Assembly (NCBI GenBank): GCA_021234155.1
Contig: JAJEKV010000099.1
Span: forward strand, 3,691,453-3,755,452
Direction of reading: 5' to 3'
From: Isoetes taiwanensis
Lineage: Eukaryota > Streptophyta > Lycopodiopsida > Isoetales > Isoetaceae
DNA length: 64,000 nucleotides
Shown in pieces: positions 34,522-44,804 of the stretch (position 1 is its first letter; the number at the start of each line of letters is the position of its first letter). The notes under the pieces are model-generated. The model was not told the DNA's origin. It was given only the letters and a program-made list of their open reading frames with translations, and did no database searches. The position numbers and the translations under genes were made by a program.

Positions 34522-35190
34522 TGCCATTAGCCTTGCAGATGATTCCACGGTTCTCTCTCTTATAGGCATGAGATTATGTATCCAAACTAACTAGATCATA
34601 CTAACTAGACCCTACTAACTAGATGCCCTGTTCAGGAAACTTTTCGTGGCATTGACAATGGATTTAAGTATGGTGCAATGGATAGGAATACAAAGAAGAA
34701 AAGAATTTTGAGATGAACACTGCCAACAAAATAAATGATCTTAAATTATCTCAGAACTATTTATTACAGGTTTGACAGACCATACCTGGATAGCTGCCTC
34801 ACTGCCTCTGCACAATAACTTCAAAGCAAAACTATTTGATTTATTGAAGGGGCCGCGCGAACGCGAGCCCCTACCTACTACCACAAATTATGACGTGCAC
34901 TCTCCCTTTAGGGGAGATGCTAGGGCAGTCCTTGCCCTGGTGCAATGACACAGACTGCTCTAGGCCATCGTCCTTATTGATCATCGATTGACCCCGCCCA
35001 GGTAAGTATGGTTTTACTGGCAGCTCCTCCATTTTATGATCAATGTTTTGCTCTTTATCTTGTTTCTGCGCCTGTGGGATATTGTCTCAAAGTTAAAATT
35101 CTAGACCAGAATATGCTTCTACTATCAAGCTGAAAAGTGATCCTTGGTCGTAGCTCATAACAGCAGCGGATTGTCATGGAAATCATCTGA
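34522..35190 (+). repeat. Direct duplication C, copy 1
   Basis: Begins ATGCCATTAGCCTTGCAG and matches 37141-37990 in the same orientation, with a ~160-bp internal deletion near 34580. It holds GGGGCCGCGCGAACGCGAGC followed by CCC, a GC-rich imperfect palindrome, and GCCCAGGTAAGYATGG. The copies lack TG/CA ends, so they are not obvious LTRs. Confidence 0.75.
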
Positions 35191-37140
35191 GGTCGAAATT
35201 GCAGAAGAAGTGCCGGTTTGGCACAAGAAATTGTACAAGAAATGTCGGAAGAATGCAGAAAGGAGCTTCGATTTGTAATTGGGTGTTGACGATATATCCC
35301 ACAGGATATATGCTGAAGATGGGAGCAACCATTTCTCATATAAGTTTGCAGCCCATGTACAAAGCCATGCAAGCTATGTGTTGAGCACAAAGCGAAATAT
35401 TCTTTCGCCTTTTACTAAAGAATACCATGTGCTCTCCACAAACAGTGGCGTAGCCATTTTTTGGGATGCCTTCTCTTTGAGAGGGCTCAACAATAACGTC
35501 TAAGTAGGAAGAGATTGAGTCAATGGCGGTATGCTATTTTTTGGGAAGGCCTTCTCTTTGAGAATTTGTTCTAAATAGCATCTTCTTCGCAACTGTTTTG
35601 TTTTTAAGTACATCACCAAGCTGTGAATGTAAGCAAATTGAATAAGAGAACAATTCTTTGAGTTTACATTTGTTGTTCGCATTAGACCTTTGTAGACCAC
35701 TATTGTCGATGAAACAGAATTACTCATCCTTTCCAGTACTGCAACTCAGTATTCAAAGCAATGAGAGGTATTCCAAAGCACCTACTTGGGTAGAAACATA
35801 CAAAATGCAGCGTGTTAATTATCTGATGCTAAGCATTATATAGAGACTGCCATGGAAAGAGCTCTTTGAATTGGTAGTCTTCCACATATAATAAACAACC
35901 TTGGTCTGATGCTTGAGATGTACTATTAGATCAACATGTGGATCAAATCCAAACTCCTCCTGAATTGCCGAATAATGCGCTATGAAGAGAAAACAAACAA
36001 ATTAACTTGGGACACTTCTTTAAGCATGTTTACTTACACCATTCTACAAAGGAAGGGATGCATTCCAACAATAAAATGTAAAATCCTTTAATGCTCGATA
36101 GGGCATCAAGAAATTGACAAATGCTTCCGTTAATAGAAACAAATGGAGAAGATGTTTTTGTTTCAAGAAGGCATCCAAACACAGCATTTTTTAGTAGTAA
36201 AAAGGCAAACGAGTAGTTTCCACTAACAGCTTGCATGAGATCTTCATTTATAACTCAACCTCATGAACAAAGTAATTGCCCCTTCTTTACATTTGGCCTG
36301 TGCATGGATGATAACTGCTTTACATACGAATAAGTGCAACCTGTAAGAAGCATGTCCCTTGTATATGGTTTCAATTGCTGCATGCGTGGCAAAGATTCTG
36401 ATTTTTCTGCATTGGTTGGATAGGGTCTTTCTTAGCTACGGTGGAAATAGAGTGCTGAATCTTAACTGCTTATATATTCTTCATACAAGAGCTGATCTTC
36501 ATACCGAATAGGAAGGCCAACTATGGCAAATTGCTTCACAAGGATGTTAACTATTTAAGTAGATAATGCTATCAGACATGTGTCTTATGTTAACAATACC
36601 ATTGCAATGTTGCAGCCATCTGCATCAACTCTTTTCTAACACACATGTCCCAGATAGTTCAACAGCAGGTCTTGAGGAGAATTTGTCTTCTGGTTACAGT
36701 TGATTGGCTTCTGGCCACAACAAGAGGAAGTACCAGATGGATACTGTATCCTGGGTGTTACCAGAATTTCCACAATCAGATGCTACCTGGAGATTGGTAA
36801 AGAAATTCATACGATCTTTTACAATTGGTTCTACAGGTTCTGCAAAAGGCTTAGGCATAACCATTTTCTGTTTCAAAATGTGGTATGGATAACAACGTAG
36901 GTGCATTTGATGACAGCTTGGTTAAATCATTTTGTCAAGGCCGCAGTTGAACTGTACCATGAAAAGCACCATGTGCGATATTCTTGGCGGCCAAAACAGC
37001 CAGTCCAGAGCCCAGAATAATTGGCTAAGATGGTTTATTCAATGTGAGTTCTGAAGAAGACTTCCTCTATGTTTAAAAGACAACATTAATCTACTCATTC
37101 TCTTGTTTGAACAGTTTGATTTGGATGTTCTGCTTATTTG
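35191..37140. other. Interval between the C duplications, unassigned
   Basis: No recognised gene. A ~40-bp motif (CTATTTTTTGGGA and CCTTCTCTTTGAGA) recurs near 35455 and 35530. Short open frames near 36700-36900 are nested in several frames and have no domain I can name. Confidence 0.4.
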
Positions 37141-37990
37141 AATGCCATTAGCCTTGCAGTTGATTCCACAGTTCTCTCTCTTATAGGCATGAGATTATGT
37201 CTAATCTTTCCAATCTTCTTCATATGCACTGCTACGCAAATCATTTCACAATAAATGAATGAACACTAAGACAGTTCTACTTTAGTTTCTGCTAAGATGC
37301 ATTTTAAACTCTCTGTTATTCATCTGGATAGACAAATTCAACAAAGATAATTAGGCTGACCTGAGATCCATACTAACTAGATGCCCTGATCAGGAAACCA
37401 CATGAAAGGAAACTTTTCGTAGCATTGACAATGGACTTAAGTATGGTGCAATGGATAGGAATACAAAGAAGAAAAGAATTTGGAGATGAACACTGCCAAC
37501 AAAACAAAAACAAATGAGCTTAAATTATCTCAGAACTATTTATTACAGGTTTGACAGACAATACCTGGATAGCTGCCTCACTGCCCCTGCCCAAAACCTT
37601 GGTATCATGTAACTTCAAAGCAAAACTATATGATTTATTGAAGGGGCCGCGCGAACGCGAGCCCCTACTACCACAAATTATGACGAGCCCCTACTACCAC
37701 AAATTATGACGTGCACTCTCCCTTTAAGGAGATGCTAGGGCAGTCCTTGCCCTGGTGCAATGGCACAGACTGCTCTAGGCCATCGACCTTATTGATCATC
37801 GATTGACCCCGCCCAGGTAAGCATGGTTTTAGTGGCAGCTCCTCCATTTTATGATCAATGTTTTGCTCTTTATCTTGTTTCTGCGCCTGTGGGATATTGT
37901 CTTACAGATAAAATTCTAGACCAAAATGTGCTGCTACTTTCAAGCTGAAAAGTGATCCTTGGACGTAGCTCATAACAGCAGCAGCGGATC
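37141..37990 (+). repeat. Direct duplication C, copy 2
   Basis: The longer copy of the block at 34522. A 29-bp internal tandem repeat (CCCCTACTACCACAAATTAT followed by GACG) is unique to it. The copy ends at ATAACAGCAGCAGCGGATCC. Confidence 0.75.
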
Positions 37991-38259
37991 CTTGGTCGTA
38001 TCCGAATCTACTTTTGTAGAGAACAGATCGGAGTTTTCTAGACTTGCTTGATTGCTGATTCCTTTTGTTCGGCTGAAATGAACTTACCCTATTCGTAAAC
38101 AATGGGGAGGGCTTTTTTCCTCCTGGATTCTTGTTTTTGTTTCGTCCATGGAAACTTTTGTTGGTGGCGGAGCTTAAGCGGCGCCGCCACTATTGTTTAC
38201 ATTCAGAAAATTTCACTATTGTTTACAATCCAAAAATTCCATTACAATCCAAAATTCAA

Positions 38260-38661
38260 TTACAATTCAAAACGGATTTACTCCTAGTTTCTGCAATTAC
38301 AACACACGCAGCAGATGAAGATCCATTACAAGACCTCTGCGTTGCAGATCTAACCTCCAAACCATCTGCAAATGGATTTCCATGCAAAACTGAACCAAAA
38401 GCAGAGGATTTTGCATTCACAGGCCTCAGAACATCTGCAGTGTTGAATTCAGCAGGTTTCAACGGTAGCGCAGTATCTGTGTCACAATTTCCAGGTCTTA
38501 ACACAAATGGAATATCTGCTAACAGAGTTACTCTTGCTCCTGGAGCTATAAACTCCCCCCATATCCATGCCCGTGCTACAGAGCTTATCCTCATTCTCCA
38601 GGGAACTGTTGAGGCTGGAACAACAAAAACACAATCCAGAACCTGCTTTCCTCCGCCATAG
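38260..38661 (+). pseudogene. Truncated germin-like protein gene
   Basis: The frame reads LLLVSAITTHAADEDPLQDL (end of a signal peptide and mature start), then CVADLTSKPSANGFPCK. It continues with FPGLNTNGISANRVTLAPGA and NSPHIHARATELILILQG. These are the N-terminal disulfide Cys pair and the first part of cupin box 1 with its HxH metal ligands (PHIHARATE). After GTVEAG the sequence leaves the family; cupin box 2 and the remaining Glu/His ligands are missing and a stop follows at 38659. The upstream start codon is also absent. Germin-like proteins are secreted Mn-binding hexamers of the plant cell wall. This fragment could not fold into the complete barrel. Confidence 0.9.
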
Positions 38662-38689
38662 TGTGCACAACTGCAAGAAAAAACCAAAA

Positions 38690-38880
38690 AGCTGTTAGAA
38701 ATTTATAAAGAACACTAAAAAGTAAAAAAATTACCTTCGGAAGCTCAAGAAACTCGCCAGAAGACTCAAGAACTCCCAAGAACTCCAGAACTCGCCAGAA
38801 CTCGCCAGAAAGTCCTCGGAACTCCTCGGAATGCCAGAACTCGCCAGAACTCCTTCAAATCCAGAAAAACTTGAAGCTAA
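38690..38880 (+). repeat. Low-complexity GAACTCGCCAGAA repeats
   Basis: Short degenerate repeats built on AGAACTCGCCAG and CAAGAACTC fill the region just 3' of the germin-like fragment. Open frames here are Ser/Glu/Leu-rich and probably meaningless. Confidence 0.6.
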
Positions 38881-39180
38881 CGACGATGCGCCACTGTACA
38901 ACTCGCAAGAACTCAAAAACTCCAAGAAAGCTTCAAGAAAGCTCCAAATGCAGAAAAATCGGCATCAAAATGAAGCTAAGGGGATGGCGCCACCGTCAAG
39001 CTACACGGCGAGGCGAGCGCGACAGCAGCACCTCAGAAAAACGACTCCGAGCTGCCGGAGTTACGCCATCGCCAAAGCTTGCGCTCAAAAGAAACAGGGG
39101 CCAATTCATCCAAAAAAATCCACGTCGGCAACACGTCAGCGCCACCTCAGAAAAAAGCCCTTCCCGGTTGTTTATGTAAG

Positions 39181-39236
39181 CGAACCGCCACGTGTCGGAG
39201 TTTCCGTGGCGGAAACTCCTCCCCGTGGCGGTTTCC
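39181..39236. repeat. Inverted repeat with CCACGTG core
   Basis: Left arm CGAACCGCCACGTGTC...TTTCC and right arm GGAAACTCC...CGTGGCGGTTTCC can pair over about 25 bases. The left arm holds a G-box-like CCACGTGT. It could be the edge of a small element or a regulatory hairpin; nothing distinguishes these. Confidence 0.5.
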
Positions 39237-41178
39237 TATTACTTTGTTGATATCATAGAATATTCTTGTTCTTGCATAATCGATGCTCAAGATTCTGAAC
39301 GTTAAAAAAATTCCATGTCCACTAAGAAAAACTCCATACTCCATGTATTTTTAATCTCCACACCATGTTGTGAAACATAGGAATGCTTATTTCAAGCCCT
39401 TCTTTTCTTGCTTTTTGGATTGTCCCCTTTAAGGGGCAATTTGTTAGGGAACGGGTGGCTTTATGCATCTGGAGATATATTCTAAGCATTTATAATGATC
39501 TCTTTTCTCTGCAGTGGAAAACATTTTTGTATTTTTCCATATAATGTGAGCCTAAAGTTTTTCTTATTTTTGAAATTCTAGATATCCACCGGAAAACTTA
39601 TTGTGACCTAATTTTCCTTTGGTGGCTCAATTTGCTTCTATTTTGTGAATCTCAAAATTATTTAGAGTTAGGCTCTATTTTTTGGGTGCATCTTATCTTT
39701 ATTCCTATTTCACAGCTTCCACCAGAAGTCTCGAATTTTCTATATGGGCTTATCTGCAACGCCAGTGCATGGCTATAGAGTACACAATTCTAGAATTATT
39801 GTCATTGAAGGCATCCACCATGGTCATAGCTAGGAGCTTCGTTCCCTGTGCTGCATTAAATGGTCGCACTTAGGTTTTTTTGTATATGACCATGACCGGC
39901 GACGTCAACAAAAGATCGAAGAGGTGGTCGTCGATAGTAAGGACCGAAGCGGAGTACTGGAAGCTGTTAGAAAGTTACAAGAGGACGATAGTTGGGACCG
40001 GGCAAGCGGATCAAGCGAGAAGCGACCAAAGAAACAATAAAGGCCATGGGGTTGTCCATGGTGCAACAAGTCCATGTAACTTTGAAATATGTTTTAAAGA
40101 ATAACAAGTTAGCTTAGAAAGTATTTTTTTGCACATGTGGCCAAGAGGCACTAGGTTACGGTTAGGATTAAATGTTAGAAAACATAAAAAATTAGATGTT
40201 GGAGATTACCCCAACTTAGGATTGCCATGTTGGACGACATAGATTAATTGTTTTGAGTTATAAAAAGAGAGAGAAACGTTGTATTAAGAGAGGAAAATGT
40301 TGGAATAAAAAGTTTGATGACGATTCTCCATTGCTTTGCATTTCCTTGATGTGTGGCATGTGTAAAATGTTAATAACGTGTACCTTAAATGCTTGTTTGT
40401 GAATCCTAAACATGAACATTAAAAATTAATTAATAAGAAGGAAGGCAACGAACAGGCATAACCTGTTTAGGGCCGAACTGTATGCGCGGCATCCGACCAG
40501 CGATCCGACTAGCGACTGCCATTCCGACCTCTTCAGCGACCTACAGATCCAGCAACCAGGTGAAATCTGTTGTGGCTTTTTGTATTTCGAATTTGCTCAA
40601 TGCTTATATCTTTAGAAAGGAGAATGGAAATGGAGTTTTTCGGTGGTTATGTGGTGGACAAAAGATATAAATTATTCCCGAACAATGTTCTATTCAAAAG
40701 TTAATCTTGTTCATGAATATGGCCACAGGCTACAAAATCTGAGTTTCCACAGTGGAACTTCATTTTGGTTATGAAAGAACAAAGAGATTGGTTACGGATA
40801 CTTCTGGTTATGATTCTGGTGGATATGCTTGTGGTTATGGAAACTTGTCTCTGGTTATCTGGTCATGAAAATAATTATTGTGGTGTATGTCTTGTGATGC
40901 AGGCATGGATACAGATGAGCAAGGAATCGTAAAAAAAACTATTAACTTGACAGACTTCCTGGGCAGCCCCTTAACGGTAAGATAAACTTGCCTGGCTGTA
41001 TTTCCTTATTTTGCAAAGCTGTTACTCCAGGGTGAGAGACTGGAGGGTTAACATTGGTTCCGTTGCCGGGACCAGTCTGTTTGGTTAATGCTTAGTTTTC
41101 CTTGAGATAAAATTTTGTTTTTCCTTTTGCTGTTGTAAAGAAAATTTCTGTTCAAACCAGCAAATGGAAATGCAAAGA
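39237..41178. other. AT-rich stretch, nothing assigned
   Basis: Short open frames (for example 39889-40104, Arg/Lys-rich, starting MTGDVNKRSKRWSS) have no recognised domain. Two lightly spaced TGTTAGAAA-type starts near 40170 recall LTR ends but no partner was found. Confidence 0.4.
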
Positions 41179-41284
41179 TTAATTGTAAAGATGAGTACTG
41201 GAGAGATTGGATTGTAGATTGGATTGTTGAGCACCTTCGTCAACCACGGCTCTGAAGCTTCTTTCTGCTGCTGGCTTCGCTCTG

Positions 41285-41683
41285 ATGCTCATCTCTAGGA
41301 GGAGCAACCCTTCCGATCCTTCTTTGCAGGCCCGTGTAGAGGGCCTGCTGCCCTTTTGGCCCTGCATCTGCTCATGGGCATCCCCCTTCCAGTGCAACTT
41401 AGGCCCAGGCGAAAGAACACAGCAAGACACTTTACTATCGTCATCAGGGTCTTGTGGCTGGCTGGAAGGTGAAGTGGAGGAGTTGTGGGAAGCCCTGGAC
41501 ATTGAGCAAGTTTTTCCGGACCATCTCTTCATCGGTGAAGAGGGCCTGACTCCGGAGGTCCCCATCCTTACAGTGGAAGCGTGGCTTGAAGAGTTTGTAG
41601 GGGATAGGCATGCCGCTGCTGCTGGGGTATTCCATGTTCACTCTGAGTGGTCCGAGGGCAAGATCATAGTTAAAATCTATTAA
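41285..41683 (+). CDS. LINE-1 upstream small ORF (ORF0-like)
   Basis: The frame ends with VFPDHLFIGEE, then AWLEEFVGD, then a KIIVKIY C-terminus. LINE-2 has a small ORF in the same position (59437-59754) with VFPDNSFQFEY, SWLEEFLGS and KIFIKLY. Conservation of these blocks between two diverged LINEs suggests a real protein. The first half of this frame may not belong to it. Function is unknown. Confidence 0.5.
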   Translation: MLISRRSNPSDPSLQARVEGLLPFWPCICSWASPFQCNLGPGERTQQDTLLSSSGSCGWLEGEVEELWEALDIEQVFPDHLFIGEEGLTPEVPILTVEAWLEEFVGDRHAAAAGVFHVHSEWSEGKIIVKIY

Positions 41684-41708
41684 CTGGTCATGAGGATGAG
41701 CTGCTTTA

Positions 41709-42026
41709 TTGTTACGTCCACAGACAACAATGAGATCTTCTTTGGTGGACAGTTCTTGTGCTAGCGTAGGAAGTTCTAGCAATAAAGATAAAGTTCCAGT
41801 TTACTTTGCCTTTGTCATTTCTTTTAATAGAGTTTATTGGGGTTGGTTTTCTGGGCCGGCCAGTGACTTGTGGCTTCCTCTGATCGAAGAAAGGGAATTT
41901 CCACATAACCTCTTTACAGAGCTCGGTTCAGCAACAAGGTTTCGACGCCATCAAAGCTACAATTCTGAGGGTCTACCTGGGATCCGAGAGCCCAGACGAA
42001 AAGGTCTCTCTCCTCTTGCACTGTAA
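41709..42026 (+). CDS. LINE-1 second small ORF with the same motif
   Basis: The frame contains GWFSGPASDLWLPLIEEREF followed by PHNLF, related to SDLWNSLIYRGVFPDNSF of the LINE-2 small ORF. It may be a duplicated module or the same ORF0 broken in two. No known domain is seen. Confidence 0.4.
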   Translation: MLRPQTTMRSSLVDSSCASVGSSSNKDKVPVYFAFVISFNRVYWGWFSGPASDLWLPLIEEREFPHNLFTELGSATRFRRHQSYNSEGLPGIREPRRKGLSPLAL

Positions 42027-42065
42027 TAAGTTGGGGTGCAGTATTCAGCTCTATCTTTTCTAGCA

Positions 42066-42295
42066 ATGGCTGAGGAAGAAGGGCAGCGTAGTTTTGCTGA
42101 AGTCGTTTGCAGGCCTCCCACTGAGGATCCTGCACCCCTGCCAGATGAATCCACGAAGGAGGAAATTCTTGTTCATCTGTCGGGCACTATCTCTCTCCGA
42201 ATACCGGCTGTGGCAGATCGGATCAGAAGGATGGAGAAGCAGGCTGTAATTGGCAGAGTAACGAGGGGATTGGTCAGCCTGGCTGAGGCTAGAAG
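42066..42295 (+). CDS. LINE-1 ORF1, 5' part
   Basis: From the ATG at 42066 the frame reads MAEEEGQRSFAEVVCRPP, a start typical of plant L1 ORF1 proteins (SFAEVV). It runs to LVSLAEAR, where the LTR element is inserted after the first TSD copy AGAAG. Joining to 44810 restores the frame (AGA AGA ATT ATC). ORF1 proteins bind LINE RNA. Confidence 0.7.
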
Positions 42296-42490
42296 TGTTA
42301 GAATATAACAACCCTGCCAACTCAGCATGTAATATGATATGGCATCCATGTAGGCAAAGAGTCATGTCTGTTATGAAGAGTCGTGTCTAAATCTATATGA
42401 AGCTACGTGAGAGGCTTGTACTCACGATTTTCCTATTTTCTATTCAATAGACTATTTGCATTGTAATCTCCTGGTATCCTAAATTTATCA
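42296..42490 (+). repeat. 5' LTR, 195 bp
   Basis: Starts TGTTAGAATATAAC and ends AAATTTATCA. It differs from the 3' LTR only at CAATAGACTA versus CAATAAACTA. Confidence 0.95.
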
Positions 42491-42502
42491 TGGTATCAGA
42501 GC
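42491..42502 (+). other. Primer binding site, initiator tRNA-Met
   Basis: TGGTATCAGAGC follows the LTR without a gap and is the standard plant LTR-retrotransposon primer site. Confidence 0.95.
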
Positions 42503-42531
42503 CTGTAGGCTCTTGATCTTGGGACCTGAGT

Positions 42532-43443
42532 ATGGAGGAGAAGCCGGATAGAGATACAGGGAAACCGCCTACAGAAGAGAAGACATCAAGGAAGAAGAAA
42601 CGGAATGCTATATCTCAGAAATTGAAGGTATTCAAATTAAAAGTCAAAACTGGCATAACTGCATGTTTTGCTATTTCTTTCTGCATTCCGGAAGAGGGGC
42701 CGGACGATGCTAGGAGCAATGGGCTTTGCATGGATTCTCCATCATTCAAGGGAGCAGAGTGTTGCACAGAATCGTCAGCATGCTATGCTAGACAAAAGGA
42801 TGTGGCAGAAGAAATTGAGGAGTGCAAAATTTTTACCCACGAGATTGGGAAGCCGGAGGGGACAGAGATGAACCTCCCTATGGATGCCGTTGAAAATTTG
42901 GGGCCAAATTTGGACTCTAAGATTAAGAATAGGGTCGCAGGAGTTGCCTCAGAAGGGATTGATACCCCAAGCTTTAAAATTGGGGAACAAATGGCAGGCC
43001 AGGCAAAGGAAAAGGGCAGAGAGATAGCAGCGGGTGCAAGGCAGAAGGCTGAAGAAGGGGCCAAGCAGAAAGCTGGAGAAGTTTTTGATAGTGCAAAGGA
43101 GAAGGCAGAGCGGATGAAGCCTGAAAAGTCTGAATTAGAAGTTCCTGTAGAACAGGGATTTTATCATGATGGGAACGAAATTGGAGAAATGAAGAGCAGC
43201 TCAAACGAAATCATTAAGGACCAGTACATAATGGGAAAGCAAAATAAAAGAGTATTTGAAGCGGAATTTGTGACAGAGATGAATGCCGGAAATGGTGCAC
43301 ATATTCGCATGCAAAGAAATGGTGCAACACATGTTGATGTTGAAGAGCCAGCTATTCGATACTCCATTAGTCCGGGGTTTCCCCAGAGCGGCTCACCTGG
43401 TGTTTCTGGACTTGGTTCACCACACTCTACATCTTTTATTTAA
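42532..43443 (+). CDS. LEA-like repeat protein ORF in LTR element
   Basis: The 303-codon ORF starts at an ATG 30 bases after the primer site. A basic N-terminus (KTSRKKKRNAISQKLKVF) precedes a Cys-containing middle. Residues about 160-200 carry AKEKGREIAAGARQKAEEGA, then KQKAGEVFDSAKEKAERM, the 11-residue amphipathic repeats of group 3 (LEA_4) late embryogenesis abundant proteins. The C-terminus is Ser/Gly/Pro-rich. It occupies the gag position but shows no gag feature. It may be a captured host sequence; the frame is intact in spite of its passenger status. Confidence 0.75.
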   Translation: MEEKPDRDTGKPPTEEKTSRKKKRNAISQKLKVFKLKVKTGITACFAISFCIPEEGPDDARSNGLCMDSPSFKGAECCTESSACYARQKDVAEEIEECKIFTHEIGKPEGTEMNLPMDAVENLGPNLDSKIKNRVAGVASEGIDTPSFKIGEQMAGQAKEKGREIAAGARQKAEEGAKQKAGEVFDSAKEKAERMKPEKSELEVPVEQGFYHDGNEIGEMKSSSNEIIKDQYIMGKQNKRVFEAEFVTEMNAGNGAHIRMQRNGATHVDVEEPAIRYSISPGFPQSGSPGVSGLGSPHSTSFI

Positions 43444-43476
43444 CCCAAATGCCTGCTCGCACTATTGAATCTGCTG

Positions 43477-44589
43477 ATGAAGCCAAGATCGCTTGAGGCC
43501 ATAGAAGCCAAGAACAGGGCCTATGAAGTTGCTATAGAGGACGTGATTGATGCCCCTAAATTCGAATTCATTGAGGAAGAAAGGGCAGAACTTTCTATTA
43601 TTGGAGAGGCTCAAAACTTTCACGGTTTGGCAGAAGTATTTGAAAGTGAGGCAGGAGAGCAGAGAGACATCTCTGCAAGGCCGAAGATAATGCTGCCTGA
43701 TGATTCTAATGAATTATTACAGAGGAAATTTCTAGAAAACAAGGATATGCTCAATGATTTTATTGCTGTTGTTGCACAAGATGTAGTTAAAGAGGCATGG
43801 ATTACAGACTTAGCACTCAGTGCAGAAATGCCATCAATTAAACCCATGCAGGTGGATAATGGCGTTGTAATCACAGACCGCTTGCCTAGCGAACCTTATA
43901 ATACAGAGATCGAAGGCTTCAAATCCTTTTCTGAAGCAGATTATGACAACATGAAGAAGCATCCAGATGAGGCAGATAAATCGAAGCAGTCTCATTTATG
44001 GTCAAAGACAAGTATGGCTAACATTAAGGGAAGGCCCAAGTTTCATATAGCAGATGGGTTCAAATTAGAGTATGATACACAAGAGTACCACCATACTACC
44101 CATATGCCAATCAATGATGCTGCTGCACAAGTAGACATTGGAGATCCTCATATCAAGGGAGGGTCTACAATCCCAGCTGCAAATCAAGATCAAATTGAAG
44201 ACGCTTGTTCTAAAGGTATTCATTTGATTTCTAAAGAAAATGGCGTAAGTTTTAGATGCTCAAGGGAGGGAAGATTAGATGATGTGAGCAATCTAAACGC
44301 AAACATGGAAGAAGACCTCACTCCCTTGGCACGCAAGCGAGAGAAATCAGACTTATGGGATCTTTGTTATGATTTTGCTGATGATCATGAAATGGTTCAG
44401 TTAATTCTCGAAGGCAGCAATAAGAATTTATTCATAAACAAAGCTGTAAGTATTATTGGAAACATCCCACCAGCACACATGAAAAGAATTCCTTTTACAA
44501 GATTCAAGAACAAGAATACTCAGAAGAAGATTAGAAGATGTAGAACGGACCAGATTCTGAGATATGAAGCTGATTCTGATCATGGCTGA
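43477..44589 (+). CDS. Unassigned acidic ORF in LTR element
   Basis: The frame is open from about 43465, with its first ATG at 43477, for 371 codons. It is acidic and rich in Glu, Asp and Lys, and ends with RIPFTRFKNKNTQKKIRRC before a short tail. I recognise no domain. It follows the LEA-like ORF after about 30 bases, so both could be exons or halves of one ancestral protein. Confidence 0.65.
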   Translation: MKPRSLEAIEAKNRAYEVAIEDVIDAPKFEFIEEERAELSIIGEAQNFHGLAEVFESEAGEQRDISARPKIMLPDDSNELLQRKFLENKDMLNDFIAVVAQDVVKEAWITDLALSAEMPSIKPMQVDNGVVITDRLPSEPYNTEIEGFKSFSEADYDNMKKHPDEADKSKQSHLWSKTSMANIKGRPKFHIADGFKLEYDTQEYHHTTHMPINDAAAQVDIGDPHIKGGSTIPAANQDQIEDACSKGIHLISKENGVSFRCSREGRLDDVSNLNANMEEDLTPLARKREKSDLWDLCYDFADDHEMVQLILEGSNKNLFINKAVSIIGNIPPAHMKRIPFTRFKNKNTQKKIRRCRTDQILRYEADSDHG

Positions 44590-44600
44590 GTTGTTGGTTT

Positions 44601-44609
44601 GAGGGAGGG
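44601..44609 (+). other. Polypurine tract
   Basis: GAGGGAGGG lies directly before the 3' LTR start TGTTAG. Confidence 0.85.
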
Positions 44610-44804
44610 TGTTAGAATATAACAACCCTGCCAACTCAGCATGTAATATGATATGGCATCCATGTAGGCAAAGAGTCATGTCTGTTATGAAGAGTCGTGT
44701 CTAAATCTATATGAAGCTACGTGAGAGGCTTGTACTCACGATTTTCCTATTTTCTATTCAATAAACTATTTGCATTGTAATCTCCTGGTATCCTAAATTT
44801 ATCA
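44610..44804 (+). repeat. 3' LTR, 195 bp
   Basis: Matches 42296-42490 except for one substitution and is followed by the target duplication AGAAG. Confidence 0.95.

Larger units (their letters stand above)
42296..44804 (+). mobile_element. Young non-autonomous LTR retrotransposon with two ORFs
   Basis: Two 195-bp LTRs (TGTTAG...ATCA) differ at one base. They are flanked by a perfect 5-bp target duplication AGAAG (42291-42295, 44805-44809). A 12-base tRNA-Met primer site and a polypurine tract are in place. The 2.1-kb interior has no protease, integrase or reverse transcriptase; instead it holds two long ORFs, one with LEA-like repeats. The element must be mobilised by proteins from elsewhere. 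Confidence 0.95.

Noticed and set aside
34522-37990. LTR pair interpretation of duplication C
   Set aside because: No TG/CA ends, primer site, polypurine tract or target duplication could be found.
41285-41480. Extended N-terminal half of the LINE-1 small ORF as a protein domain
   Set aside because: Only the C-terminal half matches the LINE-2 small ORF; the rest is unsupported.
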